Of a stretch of DNA of 64,000 nucleotides, positions 61,586 to 64,000 are shown piece by piece (position 1 is the first letter of the stretch; the number at the start of each line of letters is the position of its first letter). The notes under the pieces are model-generated. The model saw only the letters and a list, made by a program, of their open reading frames with translations, had not been told where the DNA came from and searched no databases. This DNA is from Grifola frondosa (taxonomy: Eukaryota; Basidiomycota; Agaricomycetes; Polyporales; Grifolaceae). The position numbers were made by a program, and so were the translations under genes. Location: NCBI GenBank assembly GCA_001683735.1, contig LUGG01000014.1, forward strand, positions 806,001 through 870,000, in the 5' to 3' direction.

Positions 61586-61593
61586 GTGATAGA
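61586..61593 (+). repeat. Target-site duplication GTGATAGA, right
   Basis: Exact copy of 60923-60930. Confidence 0.85.
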
Positions 61594-62215
61594 TCCACAT
61601 ACCCACAGGTGCATTTTTGCATTCAACATAGCCCAGATGATGCTGAAGATGTGAGTTGTTGAAATATGATGCAACAGCTCATTGAGCTCATTATGTTTCT
61701 CACTCACCAACCACCCATTTGTAAAGTCCAGTCAGTTCTCTTTCAGCAAAAATTTGAGCATTTCACACTACTTTCAAATAAGTAATCACATACACATTGA
61801 GAGAACAAGATGTGATACAAGTAGGAGATCAAACTCAGCACTTTCCTTGCATTCTTGCCACTGGAGCCTGAGCCTTCATCATCTGTTTCACCTTTGCTGC
61901 CTCCACAGCAGCCTTTATGATAATCTGCATAATGACAATCTGGTCATAGTGGGCCTACAATCCATATGTTAAGATAACCATGTAAAAAAAATTATATTTG
62001 CACTTACTCTTATTACTGAGCCTGTTCTATGTTCAACATGGAACACACCGAATCATGGGGGCAACATGTAGGAGCCCACACTCAAGTGACATATATATCT
62101 GAGCTGTAATGTAGGTTAAGCGAGAATTCAACTGTGATAAATAGCAGGTAACAACTTACTTGTTGATGCTATATGGGTGAATCTTCAATGCCAACATGGG
62201 CATAAATTATGAGCA
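61594..62215. other. No recognised feature
   Basis: AT-rich sequence with short open frames only. Confidence 0.4.
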
Positions 62216-62760
62216 ATGGACAAACAAAAGAATTGGCTCTCAGACTGCATTCCTGAATTTATCAAGGTGCAATCGAAAAATGGGGTGACCCACTTCCACC
62301 GCATGATGTATCAGGCATTTCTGCAGACATGGCCTCTCCAGCTGCCAACAACAGAGGAGAAAAGTGCAGCAAAAGGTGACATTGAGAAGACTACCACAGA
62401 TAAACTCCAAAAATTCAGAGATGTAAGTTCCAGTCACTAAAATGGTTTGTGTACTCACATGATGATATGCAGCATATTTATTGGTGGTTCCACAACTGAA
62501 TGCGCACAGAATCATCTGGTCATAACACCAATCAATGATCAGTGCTGAATCTCATAAAAAAGAAAAACTATCATTTACATCCTCATCAGGTCTACTTGAA
62601 GCTTTACAAGGATAGGGTCATGTCTGCTATCAAGAAGCAATATGAAGAGTATTGCAAAGACCTTCCAGAAGGAGCTTTCATGAAGGATGAGTTTGCATTG
62701 TGGAACAAGCTTGCCATTGAACTTCTGAAGGCAGAATCAGCAGAGGTGCATGTCACACCT
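62216..62760 (+). pseudogene. Transposon-associated ORF fragment
   Basis: Two exon-like pieces: KQKNWLSDCIPEFIKVQSKN (62216-62420) and, after a probable intron, HLHPHQVYLKLYKDRVMSAI with FALWNKLAIELLKAESAEV (62542-62750). The first resembles the N-terminal Trp-containing block of repeat-associated ORFs that are multi-copy in Agaricomycetes; the second is the charged helical block that follows it. The similarity ends abruptly near 62750, as if truncated by another insertion. Function unknown. Confidence 0.35.
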
Positions 62761-63104
62761 TTCAGTCCAGCACTTCTGTTGGTAACAGTCAGCTGGTCAC
62801 CAGCTTTTTCTGTTACCACAGATGAACCAGCCCAGCCCGGTATTCTCATTTTCTCCATATTATCAGCCCAGCCAGCATTCTGTAACCACACTCCAGCTGG
62901 ATTCTCGAGCACATGTCTTGTGGCCAATGAATTGTGCTGTCGGTGAACATCTTCAAATGCAGGAATCACACCCACGTATATCGACTGGCATAGTAAAGCA
63001 AATATCAAAAAGGTTATATCAAATGATGATTCTAATAAGTGCAGCATTTGAGCTCCAAATGCCACCCCAGTATTATCTCTCGGTATCACATTTGTAATTC
63101 ATAC
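62761..63104. other. No recognised feature
   Basis: Contains repeated CCAGC/CAGCC-rich text around 62770-62900 (for example CCAGCCCAGCCCGG), then AT-rich sequence. No gene. Confidence 0.35.
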
Positions 63105-63770
63105 CATGTTTGGTAATGACATTTCCAATCTGGCCTTTTCACATTTCCACACAAACTGGTATAATTAATGGAGCAAATACCATTCTCGGTCTGAATGTCA
63201 CAGATAAACATGACATCTATTAAAGACTATTATATAATCAGTAAACACGGGCTTTTTTGACTATCTCTGCACATTGTGGAGTTAACTGCTTGGTGTCCAC
63301 ATTCAATGCACCATACAGTACCGATGTCAAGATATCACAGTGTTCTATTGGTTGTGCATATGAAACAACAAATAACAATGTTCAGTTTATACCATCAGCA
63401 GCATATGTGAATGTTTCATAAGAGAAGCACACCTGTTCATGAAGCAATTGATACAGCTTTCGGTAATGGCATTGTGAATGTGGCCTTTGAGATTGAACAT
63501 GACTGGTATAATTACCGGAGCAAAGAACATTGCCGGTCGGAACATCCCTAAGGTAAACATCAAATGTATTCAACTATTACCGAAGCAGTAAACATGAGCT
63601 GTCTGACTTTTTCTGTGTCATTGTTAACTGCTCAGTATCAATATTCAATGAACTGTATGGTATGTATGTCGTTATGTTGCGGTGTTGAATCGGTCATTTC
63701 AGCGTTCCAAAATGAAACAACAAAAGAAATATCCATTGATACAATCTGCAGCACAATACATTGACTAATT
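63105..63770. repeat. Two diverged direct repeats, period about 347 bp
   Basis: Matching blocks occur in the same order in both halves: ACTGGTATAATTA[AT/CC]GGAGCAAA at 63155 and 63502; a CATT..CGGTC.GAA block at about 63181 and 63527; AGTAAACA...G..T.TTTGACT near 63240 and 63586; GTTAACTGCT..GT.TC.A.ATTCAATG near 63281 and 63628. The flanks end with ATGAAACAACAAA at 63360 and 63711. It is either a tandem duplication or two LTR-like copies. No coding. Confidence 0.7.
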
Positions 63771-64000
63771 GTACACCTGCCAAATCCTGCTTCCTTCAAC
63801 TACTTTCAACGAGGGCCACAATTGCCAGTCAGTGATGATCCCACCTCACTGCCAGGATGTTCGACCAATTTGAGCATGAACAGCATGGGTGTGGAGGGGA
63901 TGCCATGGAGGGGGGTCGAAGAACAGGGTGGATGAACCACCAGAGTGATTGCTGATGACACTCAGCATGGTGGGCTGCACAGCACGTGGTGTGCCGGGTG
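63771..64000. other. Window end, no recognised feature
   Basis: Slightly GC-richer end of the window, without a recognisable frame. Confidence 0.4.

Overview
The window is fungal DNA, almost certainly from a wood-decay basidiomycete (Agaricomycetes, probably Polyporales). Genes have many short introns of about 50-60 bp with GT...AG ends. A secreted class II haem peroxidase of the manganese-peroxidase type is present, and the repeats are families typical of Agaricomycetes (Ty3/Gypsy chromovirus, KDZ, Plavaka, hAT). These assignments rest on protein patterns I recognise; no search was run.

Layout. 1-3.4 kb: no supported gene. 3.4-41.9 kb: a dense, GC-rich housekeeping block holding a short manganese peroxidase; EFR3 (plasma-membrane PI4-kinase scaffold); VPS52 (GARP tethering complex); a coiled-coil protein of unknown function; RPN11 (proteasome deubiquitinase); mitochondrial ribosomal protein bS18m; a RIM15-type kinase with a C-terminal receiver domain; a UIM-containing protein; a sucraseferredoxin-like Fe-S protein; a SCH9-type C2/AGC kinase; a Tim17/22/23-like membrane protein; a forkhead transcription factor; Mediator subunit MED18; the snoRNP factor BCD1; a small hypothetical ORF; and a large multidomain protein ending in an ADP-ribosyltransferase-like domain. 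41.9-64 kb: an AT-rich, CpG-poor transposon island. It contains an 8.3-kb Gypsy chromovirus with both LTRs and a 5-bp target duplication, a KDZ relic that runs in frame into a Plavaka relic, a 655-bp non-autonomous hAT element with perfect 8-bp target duplications, a second possible hAT-like element, and a 347-bp-period duplication.

Functional links. SCH9 and RIM15, successive members of the TORC1/PKA nutrient-signalling branch in yeast, lie only about 5.4 kb apart. EFR3 and VPS52 (both membrane-trafficking genes) are convergent neighbours. RPN11 shares a ~100-bp head-to-head promoter with the unknown coiled-coil gene.

Caution. Many otherwise well-preserved genes, including essential ones such as RPN11, need one or more single-base frame corrections. 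Most fit a missing base, often in a G or C run. This looks like residual sequencing error rather than pseudogenisation, so exact protein ends and splice phases are approximate. Most interesting biologically: the ADP-ribosyltransferase multidomain protein at 39.3-41.9 kb, the CpG-to-TpG decay of the Gypsy element, and the KDZ/Plavaka chimera.
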